Assembly (NCBI GenBank): GCA_963768765.1
Contig: CAVYJK010000021.1
Location: 434,001-498,000, forward strand
Source: DASWLF01 sp963768765
GTDB lineage: Bacteria > Desulfobacterota > Desulfobaccia > Desulfobaccales > 0-14-0-80-60-11
Direction of reading: 5' to 3'
DNA: 64,000 bases
Below the pieces are notes generated by a model. It was not told the DNA's origin. It searched no databases and saw only the letters and a program-made list of their open reading frames with translations. Positions 14,068 through 24,535 of the stretch are shown piece by piece (the stretch's first letter is position 1; the number at the start of each line of letters is the position of its first letter). The position numbers were made by a program, and so were the translations under genes.

Positions 14068-15643
14068 ATGACCGAATATACCCTCAAAAAGAAATATTAC
14101 CCGCAAAGAGTTTCAGCAGCGGGCCGACGAGATCCTGGGGCGGCTGTTCCGGGAGGTCTCCGCCTTTGAGGACGTCTCCGAGGCCGCCAAGGCGGCCCGG
14201 CGGGCAGCGCAGCCTGACCGACCATTTCTATTTTTTCCAGACCTACCTGCCCCACTATTTCAGCCAGGAGGAGGCGCCCTTCCACCACGAGTTGGTGGCG
14301 TTGCTGGACCGGCGGCCGAACCCGGCCTTAAACGAGGTGGTGATCCCGGAAGTCACCGCGGCCCCCCGGGAATTCGCCAAGACCACCCTGACCTCCTTCG
14401 GCTACGTCCTGCACCAGATCTGCCACACGCTGCGCCACTTCATCATCATTGGGCAGCGACACCGAGGACCTGGCCAGCGACCTCACCGGCTACCTCTATC
14501 TGGAGACTGCTCTACAACGAGCGCCTGCAGGTGCGATTTCGGCGAGCTGGTGCGGGACAGACTGGGCGGTGGACGATTTCGTCACCCTGAACGACGTCCG
14601 GCTCAAGGCCCGGGGCCGGGGCCAGCGGGTGCGGGGCCTGAAACACAAACAGTGGCGGCCGGACCTGATCATCCTGGACGACCTGGAGAACGACCAGAAC
14701 GTGCGCAACCCGGAGCTGGTGCGCAAGGTACTGAAGTGGGTGCTCAACGCCGTCTATCCGGCCATCGAAGCGGACGGCAACCTGTTCTGGGTCGGCACCA
14801 TCCTGGCGCCCAACAGCGCCCTGGCCATCGCCATCCACAGCCCGGAAGAACCCTGGCGCCACTGGCACCGGCGTCTTTACAAGGCCCTCTACGAGGCGCC
14901 GGGCCTCGACGGCCGCCCGGAACTGGTCTCCCTGTGGCCGGGGCGGCACCCGGTGGAGAAGCTCCTGGAGCAGAAGCGCCTCATGGGGTCGCTCGCCTTC
15001 AACCAGGAAAAACAGAACAGTCCGGTGAACGAGGAGGGGGCCTTCCGGGAAGAATGGTTCCTCTACTATGAGCGCCGGAATCTGGATTTGAAGGGCCTGA
15101 TCTGCGCCACTTTCGCGGATCCCAGCACCAAGAGCGGCGAAACCAATGATTTCAAGGCCATCATCACCGTGGGCCTGGACCGGCAGAACATGATCTTTTA
15201 TTGCCTGCACGCCTGGATTCGCCGGGCCTCCCTGGCGGAGATGTTCGCCGCGGCCTACCAGCAGGCGGACGCCTACCGGGGCCAGGTGGGCATCGAAGAC
15301 AACATGCTCAACGATTTTCTGCACGCCGCCATCGAGGCTTACGCCCAGAAGGCGGGGCGCTACCTGCCCTGGATGCCGGTGACCCATAGCACCAACAAGG
15401 AAGGCCGCATCGATCGGGACCCTGAGCTACCTGGTGGAATACGGCAAGCTGCGGTTCGAGCGGGGCCAGTCGGATCAGGACAAGCTCATAGAGCAACTGG
15501 TCTATTTTCCCTCCAAGACCGTGAACGACGACGGCCCCGACGCCCTGGAAGGGGCGGTGAAACTGCTGCAAAACGCCGGCGGCCCGGCGGAATATGAGTC
15601 CCTGGGTAAGGTGGCCTTCGGGCGCTTCGAGGGGGCCTGGTGA
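14068..15643 (+). CDS. Terminase large subunit, Mu gp28-like (several frameshifts)
   Basis: The packaging motor: ATPase plus endonuclease. Segments in three frames join into one protein: FQQRADEILGRLF, DHFYFFQTYLPHYF, a Walker A-like APREFAKTTLTSFG, TEDLASDL, a Walker B LIILDDLEND, then the nuclease half beginning TFADPSTKSGETNDFK with IEDNMLNDFLHAA, ending at 15643. Frame changes fall near 14095, 14195, 14455, 14506, 14550-14575 and 15415, each equal to one extra base. The stop overlaps the portal start (TGATG). About 520 residues when joined, normal for the family. Confidence 0.85.
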
Positions 15644-17221
15644 TGAATCTGATTTCCTGGCTGGGACAAAAGTTGCAACCGCAGGCCAAGCCGGTCACCG
15701 ATGAACTGGGTATCGGCGACGGTGCTCAACCGCTGGTCCAATTACCCCTCCTTCAACCTGACCCCGGAGCGCCTGCGGGCCATCCTCTGGCAGGCCGATC
15801 AGGGCTACATGCGTTATCTGATGGAACTCTTCGGAGAGATGGAGGAGAAGGACGGCCATCTGGCCTGCCTCCTGCAGAACCGCAAGTTGGCGGTGACGGG
15901 ACTGCCTCGGGAAATCCAGCCGGCCAGCAAGGATGCCAAGGATCAGGAGATCGCCCAGTTCGTAGAGGAGCAACTCCTGGCGATCCCCGATTTCAATGAC
16001 GATCTGGGGGACCTGTTGGACGCCGTCGGCAAGGGTTACTCCGCCACTGAGATCCATTGGGAATATCAGGGCAAGCGCGCCGTGGTGGCCGATCTGGAGT
16101 GGATCGAGCCCAAGTGCGTCTCCTTCGTCAACAGCAAGACGCCGTTGATCATCACCGAGACGAATGGCGCCGGGATGGCCCCGCCGCCCTGGAAAATCAT
16201 CTTCCACCGCTACCGCGGCCGTTCCGGCGACATCTGCCGGGGCGGGATGTTGCGCCCCTGCACCCTGGCCTACCTGCTGAAATCCTTTAATTTTAAGTTC
16301 TGGGCCATCTTCAATGAGGTTTTCGGCATGCCCTTGCGGGTGGGTAGTTATGAGAACACCGCCAGCCAGGCTGACCGCGATGCCTTAAAGGCGGCGCTGA
16401 AATCCATCGGCAGCGACGCCTACGCGGTGATCAGCAAAAATACCATGATCGAATTCGTCGAGGCGGCCAAGGCCGCCGGCGGCAAAGTCCTGCCCTATGA
16501 AGTGCTGATCCAGGTCGTCAACCGCGAAATGTCCAAGGCGATCCTGGGGCAGACCCTGACCACGGATAGCAGCCCTGGAAGCGGCACCTTGGCGGGCAGC
16601 GCCCATGAAAATGTTCGCCAGGACATCGTCTTGGCCGACGCCCTGTCCCTGGCCGCGGTGCTGCGGGATCAGTTGGTGCGGCCCCTGGTGGGCTTCAATT
16701 GGGGCTGGGATGCGCCTTTGCCCACCGTGGTATTGGTGCATCAGGAGGCCATCGACTTCAAGGACGAGACCGAAGGGGTCAAAAATTTGGTCGAGTCAGG
16801 TCTGCCCATCGGGGTCAACCATTGCTACAAGCGCTACGGCATCCCGCCCCCGGAAAAGGATGAAGAGATCTTGAAGCCGCCGGTGCAGATCCGGGCCGCC
16901 CCGGCCCCGACGGTGCCGGGGGAAGAACCTGGAACCGGCCAGCCGCCTGCGGCCATGAAGGCGGGGGCGGCGGGAGGCCGGCCGGCGCCGGCGGTGCTCG
17001 CCGAGCTGGACAACCTCACCCAGGCGGCCAACCAGGAGGCGCAAAAATACCTGGCTTCGATGCTGAAACCGGTGGTGCGCCTCATCGAGAGTGGCGAATC
17101 CCTGGTTACTATCCGGCAGGAGTTGTTGACCCTTTATAGCCGGATCAACACCCGGGACCTGGAGGTCCTGATGGCCCAGGTTAGGATCCTGGCGAATCTC
17201 AGGGGGCGGGCCGGTGGCTGA
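15643..17221 (+). CDS. Portal protein, DUF935 (Mu gp29-like), one frameshift
   Basis: Forms the dodecameric gate through which DNA enters the head. The start MNLISWLGQK is in one frame and VSATVLNRWSNYP onward in the next; one extra base near 15705 explains the break. Typical DUF935 signatures include TPERLRAILWQADQG, GYSATEIHW, EVFGMPLRVG and GQTLTTD. The C-terminal part has an Ala/Pro-rich linker (residues about 400-430) and then a helical domain. About 525 residues joined. Confidence 0.9.
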
Positions 17222-17891
17222 ATTCCAGGGCCGCTTCGGCCAGGACATGCCGCCCTTCGAGGAGGCGGTGGCCTATTTTCGCCAGAAGTTGGGGAATATC
17301 TTGACCCGGGAGGAATTCGACGCCCTGGAGATGGAGGAGAAGGCCCGGGCTTTCACCGCCGCCCGGGTGGTGGCGGCGGACGAGCTGCAGAGCCTCTATG
17401 ACTCGCTCCTCTCAGTCATCGAAAAAGGCGGCACCCTGATGGATTTCCAGGAGGTGGCCCGGCCGCTCTTGACCGAGCCCTGGCACCTAAACCTGGTGTT
17501 CCAGCAAAACGTCTCCGGAGCCTACGGCGCCGGGCACCTGGCCCAGGCGCAGCAGGCCAAGGATTTGCGGCCCTATGGCCGCTATATCACCGGGCCCAAC
17601 CCCCGGCCGGAGCACGAGGCCTTGAATGACCAGGTCTATCCCCTGGATCACCCTTTCTGGGCGAACCATTGGCCGCCCTGGGACTATGGCTGAAATTGCC
17701 TGGTGGAAACCCTGTCTCCGGGGGAGATAGACGCAGAAGGGTTGAGCATCAGTTACACCATGCCGCCGGGGGTGGCGCCCAACCCGGAGTTCGCCGGGCC
17801 GGGGCGGGGCGGGAACTGGCAGCCGGACTATGAACGCTACGCCCCGGAGTTGGCCCAGCAGGTGCGGGGCGCGGTGGAACAACGGCAATAG
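17214..17891 (+). CDS. MuF-like head morphogenesis protein (SPP1 gp7 / Mu gp30 family) with an in-frame UGA
   Basis: Minor head protein attached to the portal. GTG start overlapping the portal stop. The family's C-terminal signature is present: HEALNDQVYPLDHPFW, then PPWDYG, then TGA at 17691-17693, then NCLVETLSPGE in the same frame to a TAG at 17889. Aligned without gaps to PPxxxxCxC, the UGA sits at the first Cys. A 19-base hairpin with loop GGG lies at 17712-17730. Options are selenocysteine, a nonsense change, or read-through. 225 codons in all. Confidence 0.8.
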
Positions 17892-17900
17892 GAGGAGGCG

Positions 17901-19265
17901 ATGAAAGAACGATTGATGATCATCCTGGAGGCCGGCCCCGGCGTCCCCGAATGGATTCACCTGCTACCCCTGGGCACCCTGAATCTGATAGACGACCGGG
18001 GGCCGCTGCAGGTGGACCAGGCTTCCCTGGCCGTGGTGCTGGCGGCCTGGCAGGCCCGGGGCAACGACCTGGTCATCGACTACGAGCACCAAACCTTGGC
18101 CGGCGGCGAGGCCCCGGCCGCGGGCTGGATCAAGCAACTGGAGGCCCGGGCCGACGGCCTCTGGGCCCGGGTGGAGTGGACCGATAAGGCCAGCAATTAT
18201 CTGGCCAATCGTGAATACCGCTATTTCTCCCCGGTGCTCTCCCTGGATGGGGAGGGACGGCCCACGGCCCTTCACAACGCCGGCCTCACCAATTACCCGG
18301 CCATCAATAACCTGCCGCCCCTGGTGGCCAAGGCCCGGGAGGGCCGGGAGGTGGTGGCCCTACAAGGTTCGCCGGAAAAGGCGGCCCAGGAGGCCCGGTC
18401 CAAGAAGTACGGCATCAAGGTGCGGCCGGACGGCAATGTCACCAAGCCCGGCCAATGGGCCCAGGTGCCCGATGAACAGTGGGGCGATCCGGTGAATTAC
18501 GAGTACCCCATGCCGGACCTGGCCCACTGCCGGAACGCCCTGTCCCGTTGGGGCGACACCAGCAACCAGGCCCCTTATTCGCAGCCGGAGCGGGCCGCTA
18601 TAGCGAAGCGCATCACCTCCCGGGCCCAGGCCCTGGGGATTACGACACAGCAGGAGGTTAAGGCAAAGATGCTGACTCAACTGAAAGGCATCCTGGGCCT
18701 GTCCGCGGAGGCGCAGGAGACCGACATCATCGCCGCGGTGGAGACCGGCCTGAAACAAGGAACGGTCCTGAAGGGCATCATCACTGCCCTGGGATTGAAG
18801 ACCGAAGCCACGCCGGAGCAGATCGGCGAGGCCATCACCGCCCTCAAGGGCGACCAGGGCAAGTTGACCGCCCTGGCAACGGAAGTGACGGCCCTGAAGG
18901 ACAAGGAGGCCACCCGGGCCGCCGAATCCCTGGTGGACGAGGCCATCCTGGCGGGGAAATATGCTCCGGGTGAGCGGGATCTGGCCATTCTGGACGCCAA
19001 ACGCGATCCGGAGCATTTCAAAAAGTGCGTGGCGGCCCGGCCCAAAACCATCCCCATCGGCGACAAGTTGGCCACCCTTAAAGACGGCGATAAGGGCGGC
19101 GACGGCGAACCCGGCCCCGAGGCCCCGGTGGACCGGCGGGTGGCCTTCAAGGCCCGGAAGCTGGCGGCGGAGAAGAAACTGGACCTGGCGGCCGCCACGG
19201 CCCAGGTCCTCACGGACAACCCCGAACTGAACCGGGAGTACAAGCGATCCTATGGGATTGCCTAA
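17901..19265 (+). CDS. Mu gpI-like prohead protease/scaffold precursor
   Basis: 454 residues. The N-terminal protease domain shows LVIDYEHQTLAGG and APAAGWI, diagnostic for phage I-like proteins, and ends near residue 150. Residues 160-245 form an inserted domain (KYGIKVRPDGNVTKPGQW, NALSRWGDTS) not part of classical gpI. Residues 255-454 are the helical scaffold region with a KDGDKGGDGEPG linker. AGGAGG ribosome site. Cleaves capsid proteins during maturation. Confidence 0.85.
   Translation: MKERLMIILEAGPGVPEWIHLLPLGTLNLIDDRGPLQVDQASLAVVLAAWQARGNDLVIDYEHQTLAGGEAPAAGWIKQLEARADGLWARVEWTDKASNYLANREYRYFSPVLSLDGEGRPTALHNAGLTNYPAINNLPPLVAKAREGREVVALQGSPEKAAQEARSKKYGIKVRPDGNVTKPGQWAQVPDEQWGDPVNYEYPMPDLAHCRNALSRWGDTSNQAPYSQPERAAIAKRITSRAQALGITTQQEVKAKMLTQLKGILGLSAEAQETDIIAAVETGLKQGTVLKGIITALGLKTEATPEQIGEAITALKGDQGKLTALATEVTALKDKEATRAAESLVDEAILAGKYAPGERDLAILDAKRDPEHFKKCVAARPKTIPIGDKLATLKDGDKGGDGEPGPEAPVDRRVAFKARKLAAEKKLDLAAATAQVLTDNPELNREYKRSYGIA
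18669..19265 (+). CDS. Scaffold protein from an internal start (gpZ-like)
   Basis: In Mu, the scaffold Z is made from an in-frame start within gene I. Here an ATG at 18669 with a strong AGGAGG at 18652-18657 lies exactly at the junction between the inserted domain and the helical scaffold region, giving a 198-residue scaffold product. The ribosome site and domain boundary support a nested gene. Confidence 0.6.
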   Translation: MLTQLKGILGLSAEAQETDIIAAVETGLKQGTVLKGIITALGLKTEATPEQIGEAITALKGDQGKLTALATEVTALKDKEATRAAESLVDEAILAGKYAPGERDLAILDAKRDPEHFKKCVAARPKTIPIGDKLATLKDGDKGGDGEPGPEAPVDRRVAFKARKLAAEKKLDLAAATAQVLTDNPELNREYKRSYGIA

Positions 19266-19298
19266 CCGACCGTCAGGCCGGCGCAGGAGGATAAGACT

Positions 19299-20060
19299 AT
19301 GGCTTGGGAAAAAGCGGTTTTAGACGTTTCGGGTCCGGCGTTGGAAGATCTCAGCGCCGATCAATATAAATTCGTGGTGGCCACCTCCACCGGTTTCCGC
19401 CGGCCGGACAGCGAAGTCGAGGTCTGCGCCGGGGTGCTGCAAAACGCCCCGGCCGCGGGCCATGCCGCCTCGGTGCGCATGATAGGCGTCTCCAAGGTTC
19501 AGGCCAACGACGCCCTGGGCGTGGGCGCCTTTGTCATGACGGAATACGTCAGCGCCGCGGACGCCGGCAAGGCCAAGACCGCAGCCGCGGCCCTGGCTTA
19601 TGCCCGGGGCTTCGTGGTGGAGGCCAGCGCCGCGGAAGACGACCTCTGCTCCGTATTTCTGCTGGGGCCCTTCCCGGCCATCACCCAGGAGGCCTGGCAG
19701 CGGGCCGTGGCGACCACGAAGAATACGGCGGGAGCAGTTACCTTTACCATTGCCGAACTCCTGGGCGGCATGATCCTGCGGGACCCGGCCGGCGCTTCCC
19801 GGGCCGACCTGCTGCCGGCGCCCGCCGACATTGTGGCGGGTATCGCCGGCTGCGTGGTGGGCTCCAGCTTCGAGTTCACCATCCGCAATACCGCGGACGC
19901 CGCCGAGACCATCACCCTGACCGACAATGGCCTTTCAACCGTGTCGGGAACCGCGACCATCGCCCAGAATAACAGCAAGCGACTTCCTGGCGATGGTGAC
20001 CAATATCGGTTCCGGCACCGAGGCGGTGACTGTTTACAGTCTGGGCACAGGGTTTATTAG
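19299..20060 (+). CDS. Head decoration protein (DUF2190-like with C-terminal Ig-like part), frameshifted end
   Basis: Residues 1-145 resemble small capsid-stabilising proteins (VQANDALGVGAFV, ALAYARGFVVEA). Residues 150-230 add a beta-rich extension (SSFEFTIRNTADAAETITLTD). Near 19981 one extra base moves the coding to FLAMVTNIGSGTEAVTVYSLGTG, so the last residues in the unshifted frame are artefact. AGGAGG ribosome site. Located directly before the capsid gene, as in Mu (gpT region). Confidence 0.65.
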   Translation: MAWEKAVLDVSGPALEDLSADQYKFVVATSTGFRRPDSEVEVCAGVLQNAPAAGHAASVRMIGVSKVQANDALGVGAFVMTEYVSAADAGKAKTAAAALAYARGFVVEASAAEDDLCSVFLLGPFPAITQEAWQRAVATTKNTAGAVTFTIAELLGGMILRDPAGASRADLLPAPADIVAGIAGCVVGSSFEFTIRNTADAAETITLTDNGLSTVSGTATIAQNNSKRLPGDGDQYRFRHRGGDCLQSGHRVY

Positions 20061-20095
20061 GATCGCAACTAACGAGGATTTAGGAGGATTTGACA

Positions 20096-21101
20096 ATGCC
20101 CCAACCGACCCCGCAACAGATGCACGTAGATGCGATCCTGACCAATCTCAGCGTCGCCTACAAAAACGCGCTCTATATCGCCGACCAGGTCTTTCCCACG
20201 GTGCCGGTGAAAAAGCAGAGCGATAAATATTTCATCTACCCCAAGGGCGCCTGGTTCCGGGATGAAGCCGGCCTGCGGGCCCCGGGCGCCTCGGCCCCCC
20301 AGGGCGGCTACGAGCTCAGCACGGACTCGTATTTCGCCGATGAATACGCCTGGGACACCCCGGTGCCCAAGGAATCCATCGAAAACGCCGATATCCCCCT
20401 GGACCCGCTGCAGGAGGGCGCCGAGTTCTCCACCGAAAAGGTGCTGATGAAAAAGGAGCGCCTGGTGGCCTCCCGGGTGCTCACCGCGGGCAACTGGACG
20501 CTACGCAAAGACGTGAATGCCCTATGGGCGCCTCCTGGCGGCACCAACACCTTCCTCGACGATATCCTTGATAAAAAGGACGCCATGCGCCAGCTCATAG
20601 GCCAATATCCCAACTGGCTGCTCCTGGACGCCAAAGACCTATCGCAAACTCAAGAAGGTCGAGGAAATCCTGGATCGCATCAAATACACCGGCACCCAGG
20701 GCAAGCCGGCGGACGTGAGCCTGCAGATGCTGGCGGCCCTGCTGGAGTTGGACGAGGTGATGCTGGGCGAGGCCATCTACTCCAGCGCCAAGGAGAAGAA
20801 GGGCGGCGCGGATTTCACCGCGGTGGATATCTGGGAGGTGAATGCCACCAAGGGCAGCGCCTTCCTCTATTACCGCCCCGCCCGGCCGGCTCTCAAGACC
20901 CCGTCCGCCGGGTATTGTTTCAACTGGCCCAGCACCGAACTGGGGCAGGCCCAGATCGTGCGGCAGGACAACTACCGCATCGTCAAGCGCTGGTGGGATA
21001 ACGACAAGGAGTCCTGGATGATCCGGGCCGCCGAGCGCTTTGACGCCAAGGTGGTATCTGCGGATTGCGGCTGCTTGTTCTACGATACCATCGTGACTTA
21101 A
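20096..21101 (+). CDS. Major capsid protein (one frameshift)
   Basis: About 334 residues after correction. Start segment HVDAILTNLSVAYKNALYIADQVFP and KYFIYPKGAWFRDEA, then PVPKESIENADIPLDPL, typical of the HK97-fold capsid proteins of this Mu-like group. One extra base near 20635 changes frame, after which YRKLKKVEEIL and SLQMLAALLELDEVMLG continue to the TAA at 21101. AGGAGG ribosome site ahead of the ATG at 20096. Confidence 0.85.
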
Positions 21102-21104
21102 AAA

Positions 21105-21141
<37 letters not shown>

Positions 21142-21189
21142 AAACCAGAACAGAAAACCGGAAACGGGAACCAGAAAAAAGGTTTCTCC

Positions 21190-21619
21190 ATGTCCTACTG
21201 CACCCAGGACGACATCGAAAAGTTGATCCCGACGGAGGACCTGGCGGTGCTCACCACCGAGGGCGGCAGCGCCCCGGATGAGGCGGTGGTGGCCGACTGC
21301 ATCGCCAAGGCCGACGCCGAGATCGACGGCTACCTGGGCATCCGCTACCAGGTGCCGCTAAGCCCGGTGCCGGACCTGGTCAAGGCCATGTCGGTGGACC
21401 TGGCCATCTATAACCTGCACAAACGCCGGCCCCTGCTGCCCATGCCGGAGACCTGCCGGCAGAGCTACGTCGACCGCATCAGTTTTCTCAAAAGCGTGGT
21501 GGCGGGCAACGCCACCGTGGGGGCGAGCGCCGCGGAGCCGCCGGCGGTCTCCCAGGACGTGGTGGAGATCGGCAGCGTCGGACCGGGTCTTCAGCCGGGA
21601 CAGCCTCAAGGGTTTGTAA
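21190..21619 (+). CDS. Mu gp36-like DUF1320 head-tail connector (frameshift near the end)
   Basis: About 142 residues. Start YCTQDDIEKLIP and GYLGIRYQVPL, SVDLAIYNLHKRRP match DUF1320. One extra base near 21583 shifts the frame; the corrected end reads RVFSRDSLKGL with TAA at 21617-21619, abutting the next ATG. Connector/adaptor at the head-tail junction. Confidence 0.8.
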
Positions 21620-22217
21620 ATGGCCGATGCCATCCAGATCCGTTATGACGACGCCGAGGTCACCCGGCTCTTCGAGCAGATCATGCAGCGGGGCCGGAAT
21701 CTCCAGCCGCTGTTGTCGGATTGGGGCGAGACGCCTGAAGAACTCGGTGCGCCGCAACTATCATGGAAGGCGGCCGGCCCACGCCATTTACACCCTTGAA
21801 GCCGGTGACCGCCCGGGACTGGCTCTTTTCCAAAAAGTCATATTGGACCAAGGGCGGGAGCCTCACCGCGGCGGGGCAGGCCCGGGCGGAAAACCGCACG
21901 CCCCTATATACCGGCAACCCCGCGGGCCTGCTGGGCTCCATCAACTGGCGTCTGATCTCCGGAGGGCGTGGCGGTGGGCTCCGATAAGCCCTATGCCGCC
22001 ATCCAGCACTTCGGGGGCACGGTGCATCTGCCGGATATTTGGGCCCGGGTGAAACAGGCCCTGATGTGGCCCGGCGCCTTGCACCCGGTGCAAGATGGTC
22101 CGGGCCCATGACGTCACCCTGCCGGCCCGGCCCTACCTGGTCATCCAGGACGACGATTGGGCCTACATGCGCCAGGGCGCCCTGGCCTATCTGCTGGGCG
22201 AAGGGGCCTGGAAGTGA
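21620..22217 (+). CDS. Virion morphogenesis protein, Mu gpG-like (several frameshifts)
   Basis: Tail completion factor. Pieces in successive frames join: IQIRYDDAEVTRLFEQIM, LKNSVRRNYHG, GRPTPFTPLKPVTARDW, TPLYTGNPAGLLGSINW, VAVGSDKPYAAIQHFGG, and RPYLVIQDDDW, ending at TGA 22215-22217. Four breaks, each equal to one extra base (about 21735, 21760, 21965, 22090). The motif AxxHxGG (AAIQHFGG) is typical. About 198 residues when joined. Confidence 0.75.
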
Positions 22218-22678
22218 ACTACGCCTTCAGCGACTATGAAGACGCGGTGCTTAACGCCCTGGCGGACCTGAAGCGGGAGAACGGCGGCTACCTGGCCGAC
22301 CTGGAAGGCTACGCCGGGCAGTTGGACAACGCCACGGCCCTGAAGACCTGGATGGGGCGCTTTCCCGCGGTGGCGGTGGCGGTGCCCGAAGCGGCCTATC
22401 CGCCGGAGTTGCGCACCAATGTCTTCTGGCGGCAGGACGTCAAGGTCTTCGTCTTCGTGGGCGCCCAGTCCTGGCGGGGCCAGGCCGAGGCCCGCAAGGG
22501 CCTGGTGGGGGCGCATCTGATCTTGAAGGACGTCCGCCGCCTGCTGCTGGGCAAGACCCTGGGGCTGGAGATCCGGGAGTGCAACCTGCTGCGGGAGTCG
22601 GTGCTGGCCAGCGACCTCAGTTCGGTGATCTACACCGCGGAATATCAAATCATCAACGACCGCATAACGGAGGAATAA
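22214..22678 (+). CDS. Mu gp37-like DUF1834 protein
   Basis: 154 residues from a GTG overlapping the previous stop. YEDAVLNALADLK and KVFVFVGAQSWRGQAEARKG fit DUF1834, part of the head-tail connection in Mu-like phages. Intact frame. Confidence 0.75.
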   Translation: MNYAFSDYEDAVLNALADLKRENGGYLADLEGYAGQLDNATALKTWMGRFPAVAVAVPEAAYPPELRTNVFWRQDVKVFVFVGAQSWRGQAEARKGLVGAHLILKDVRRLLLGKTLGLEIRECNLLRESVLASDLSSVIYTAEYQIINDRITEE

Positions 22679-22681
22679 GTC

Positions 22682-23246
22682 ATGAGAAAACTGACCGCAT
22701 TATTCCTGGCATTGTTCCTGGCCGCCCTGCCGGTCCTGGCCCAGGCGGACACGCTCACCAGTTCGGCGGCCGCCAGCATCCAGGCCACCTTCACCAAGAG
22801 CGGCGCCCTTTCCGTCCCCACGGACAAACTCAGCAAATCCATCCAGAAGGACTTTACCAACGGCACCGGGGCCAATCAGGCCAACCTGGTCTTCCGGGAC
22901 CAGCGCACCCTGACCACCGGCGCCAGACGAAAACCTGGACCTGGCCGGGGTGCTCACCGATCCCTTCGGGACCACCCTGATCTTCGCCAAGGTGAAAGTC
23001 ATCATCATCGAGAACCTGAGCACCGCCCGCACCCTGACGGTGGGCGGGGCGACCGATTATCCCCTGGTCAACTGGGTAGGTTCGGCCACCGACACCATCA
23101 AGATCCCGCCCGGCGGCTTCTTCGCCATCTGCGCCCCGGGGGCGGGCTATGCGGTGACCGCGGGCACCGGCGACCTGCTGAAGATTGCCAATGATGCGGG
23201 CACCTCCTGCATCTATAACATCATCATCATCGGGACTTCGTCCTGA
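22682..23246 (+). CDS. Phage structural protein with a Sec signal peptide (one frameshift)
   Basis: N terminus is a textbook signal peptide (LTALFLALFLAALPVLAQA). The mature part is beta-rich (ASIQATFTKSGALSV, VKVIIIENLSTARTLTVGG, IKIPPGGFFAICAPG). The latter style matches virion decoration proteins. One extra base near 22922 splits it. A signal peptide is unusual for a cytoplasmically assembled virion protein. Between connector and tail-tube genes. Confidence 0.6.
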
Positions 23247-23274
23247 CCGGCCCAAGGGCAAGGAGGTTTGCGTC

Positions 23275-24218
23275 ATGCCTTTGCTGACTCGGAAATACCT
23301 GCTTTTGGCCAAGATCGAGGCGAACTATGGGGTGGACCCGATCCCCACCGCGGACCTCAACGCCATCCTGGTGGAAAACCTGAAGTTCAAGCCCAACCCG
23401 GAAATCCTGGACCGGGGCAATGTGGCGCTGCCGGACCTCTCCAAACTGCCCCACCTCATCGGCAAACTTTCGGGCGATATCAGCTTCGATGCGGAGATCG
23501 CGGGGCAGCGGCGACGCCGACGGCGACGTGCCGCCGGATATCGGGCCCATATTGCGGGCCTGCTCGATGGGGGAATCCATCACGGCCGGCCCCGGCGGCA
23601 ACGTCACCTATGCGCCGGTGAGCGACAGCCAGGAGTCGGTGGCGCTTTACTGCTACCGGGACGGGCACTTGCTGAAATTCCTGGGCTGCGTGGGCGATTT
23701 GAAGCTGGCGGGACAGGCCGCCAAACCCGTCAAGTTTTCCTTCACCATGAAGGGCATCTGGGGCGGGGCTGTGGATGCCCCGATGGGCGTGCCGACCTAC
23801 CAAAATTACCGCCCGCCCCTGCTCAAGGGCGCCACCTTCTCATATGGCGGCTGGTCGCCGCGCCATCTCCAAATTGGAGCTGGCCCTGAAAAACAAGGTG
23901 GTGGAGCGGGAGGACTTCCAGGCCCCCGACGGCCTCAAGGGTTTCTGGGTCTCCGACCGGGATCCCGAGGGCAGCATCGACCCCGAGGCGGCGCTGCTGG
24001 CGGTGCGGGACGTCTGGGCCAACCTGATCAGTTGCAACGAAGCGGCCCTGGCCCTGGCCTACGGCGATACGCCGGGCAACCAGGTGGCGATTTCCTGCCC
24101 CAAGTGCGTCAAGAAAACGCTGGATTGGGGGGACCGCAACGGCATCGCCACCTATGACAAACACTTCGGCATTTACCGGGTGACGGGCAACGATGAAATC
24201 ATCATGGCTTTCACCTAA
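23275..24218 (+). CDS. Tail tube-like protein (two frameshifts)
   Basis: About 313 residues. LTRKYLLLAKIEANYGVDP at the start and NVALPDLSKLPHLIGKL are typical of phage tail tube proteins in siphophage-like Mu relatives. Extra bases near 23506 and 23863 divide it into three frames; middle part PDIGPILRACSMGESIT, last part AISKLELALKNKVV. AGGAGG ribosome site. No sheath gene precedes it. Confidence 0.7.
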
Positions 24219-24232
24219 AAAGAGGAGCGCTT

Positions 24233-24535
24233 ATGGCGACCCCTAAAAAAGATTTCGGCCTGAAAAAAACGGTGGAGACCTCCATCGGCCCGGTTGCCTT
24301 ACGGGGCCTGCTGCGCCGGGAAGTCAAGGAACTGCGGCAGAAGGGGGTAAATTTCGGCCGCACCCTCAACCCCGATGAATTGGACGCCGCCATGGAAAAA
24401 GCCCTGGCCGTGGTCCTTTCCGAAGAGCAGGTGATGCGGCTGGATGATCTTTACGAATCCGAAGTTCTGGAACTTTATCTGGAACTGACCAGGCTGACGT
24501 ATCCCACGCCGGACCAACTAAAAAACTTCGAATAG
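24233..24535 (+). CDS. Tail assembly chaperone, short form
   Basis: 100 residues. Upstream member of a tail assembly chaperone pair (G-type), which guides tube protein onto the tape measure. GAGGAG ribosome site. Ends a few codons after a slippery heptamer. A minority of ribosomes should shift to make the long form (see 24526-24858). Confidence 0.7.
   Translation: MATPKKDFGLKKTVETSIGPVALRGLLRREVKELRQKGVNFGRTLNPDELDAAMEKALAVVLSEEQVMRLDDLYESEVLELYLELTRLTYPTPDQLKNFE
24520..24526 (+). promoter_or_regulatory. -1 ribosomal frameshift site A AAA AAC
   Basis: Canonical X-XXY-YYZ heptamer, correctly phased: zero-frame codons are CTA AAA AAC, with the stop TAG at 24533. A -1 slip reads on as CTT CGA ATA GCA GTG into the next open frame. 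This is the standard arrangement for tail assembly chaperones and differs from the +1 breaks elsewhere in the window. Confidence 0.85.
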
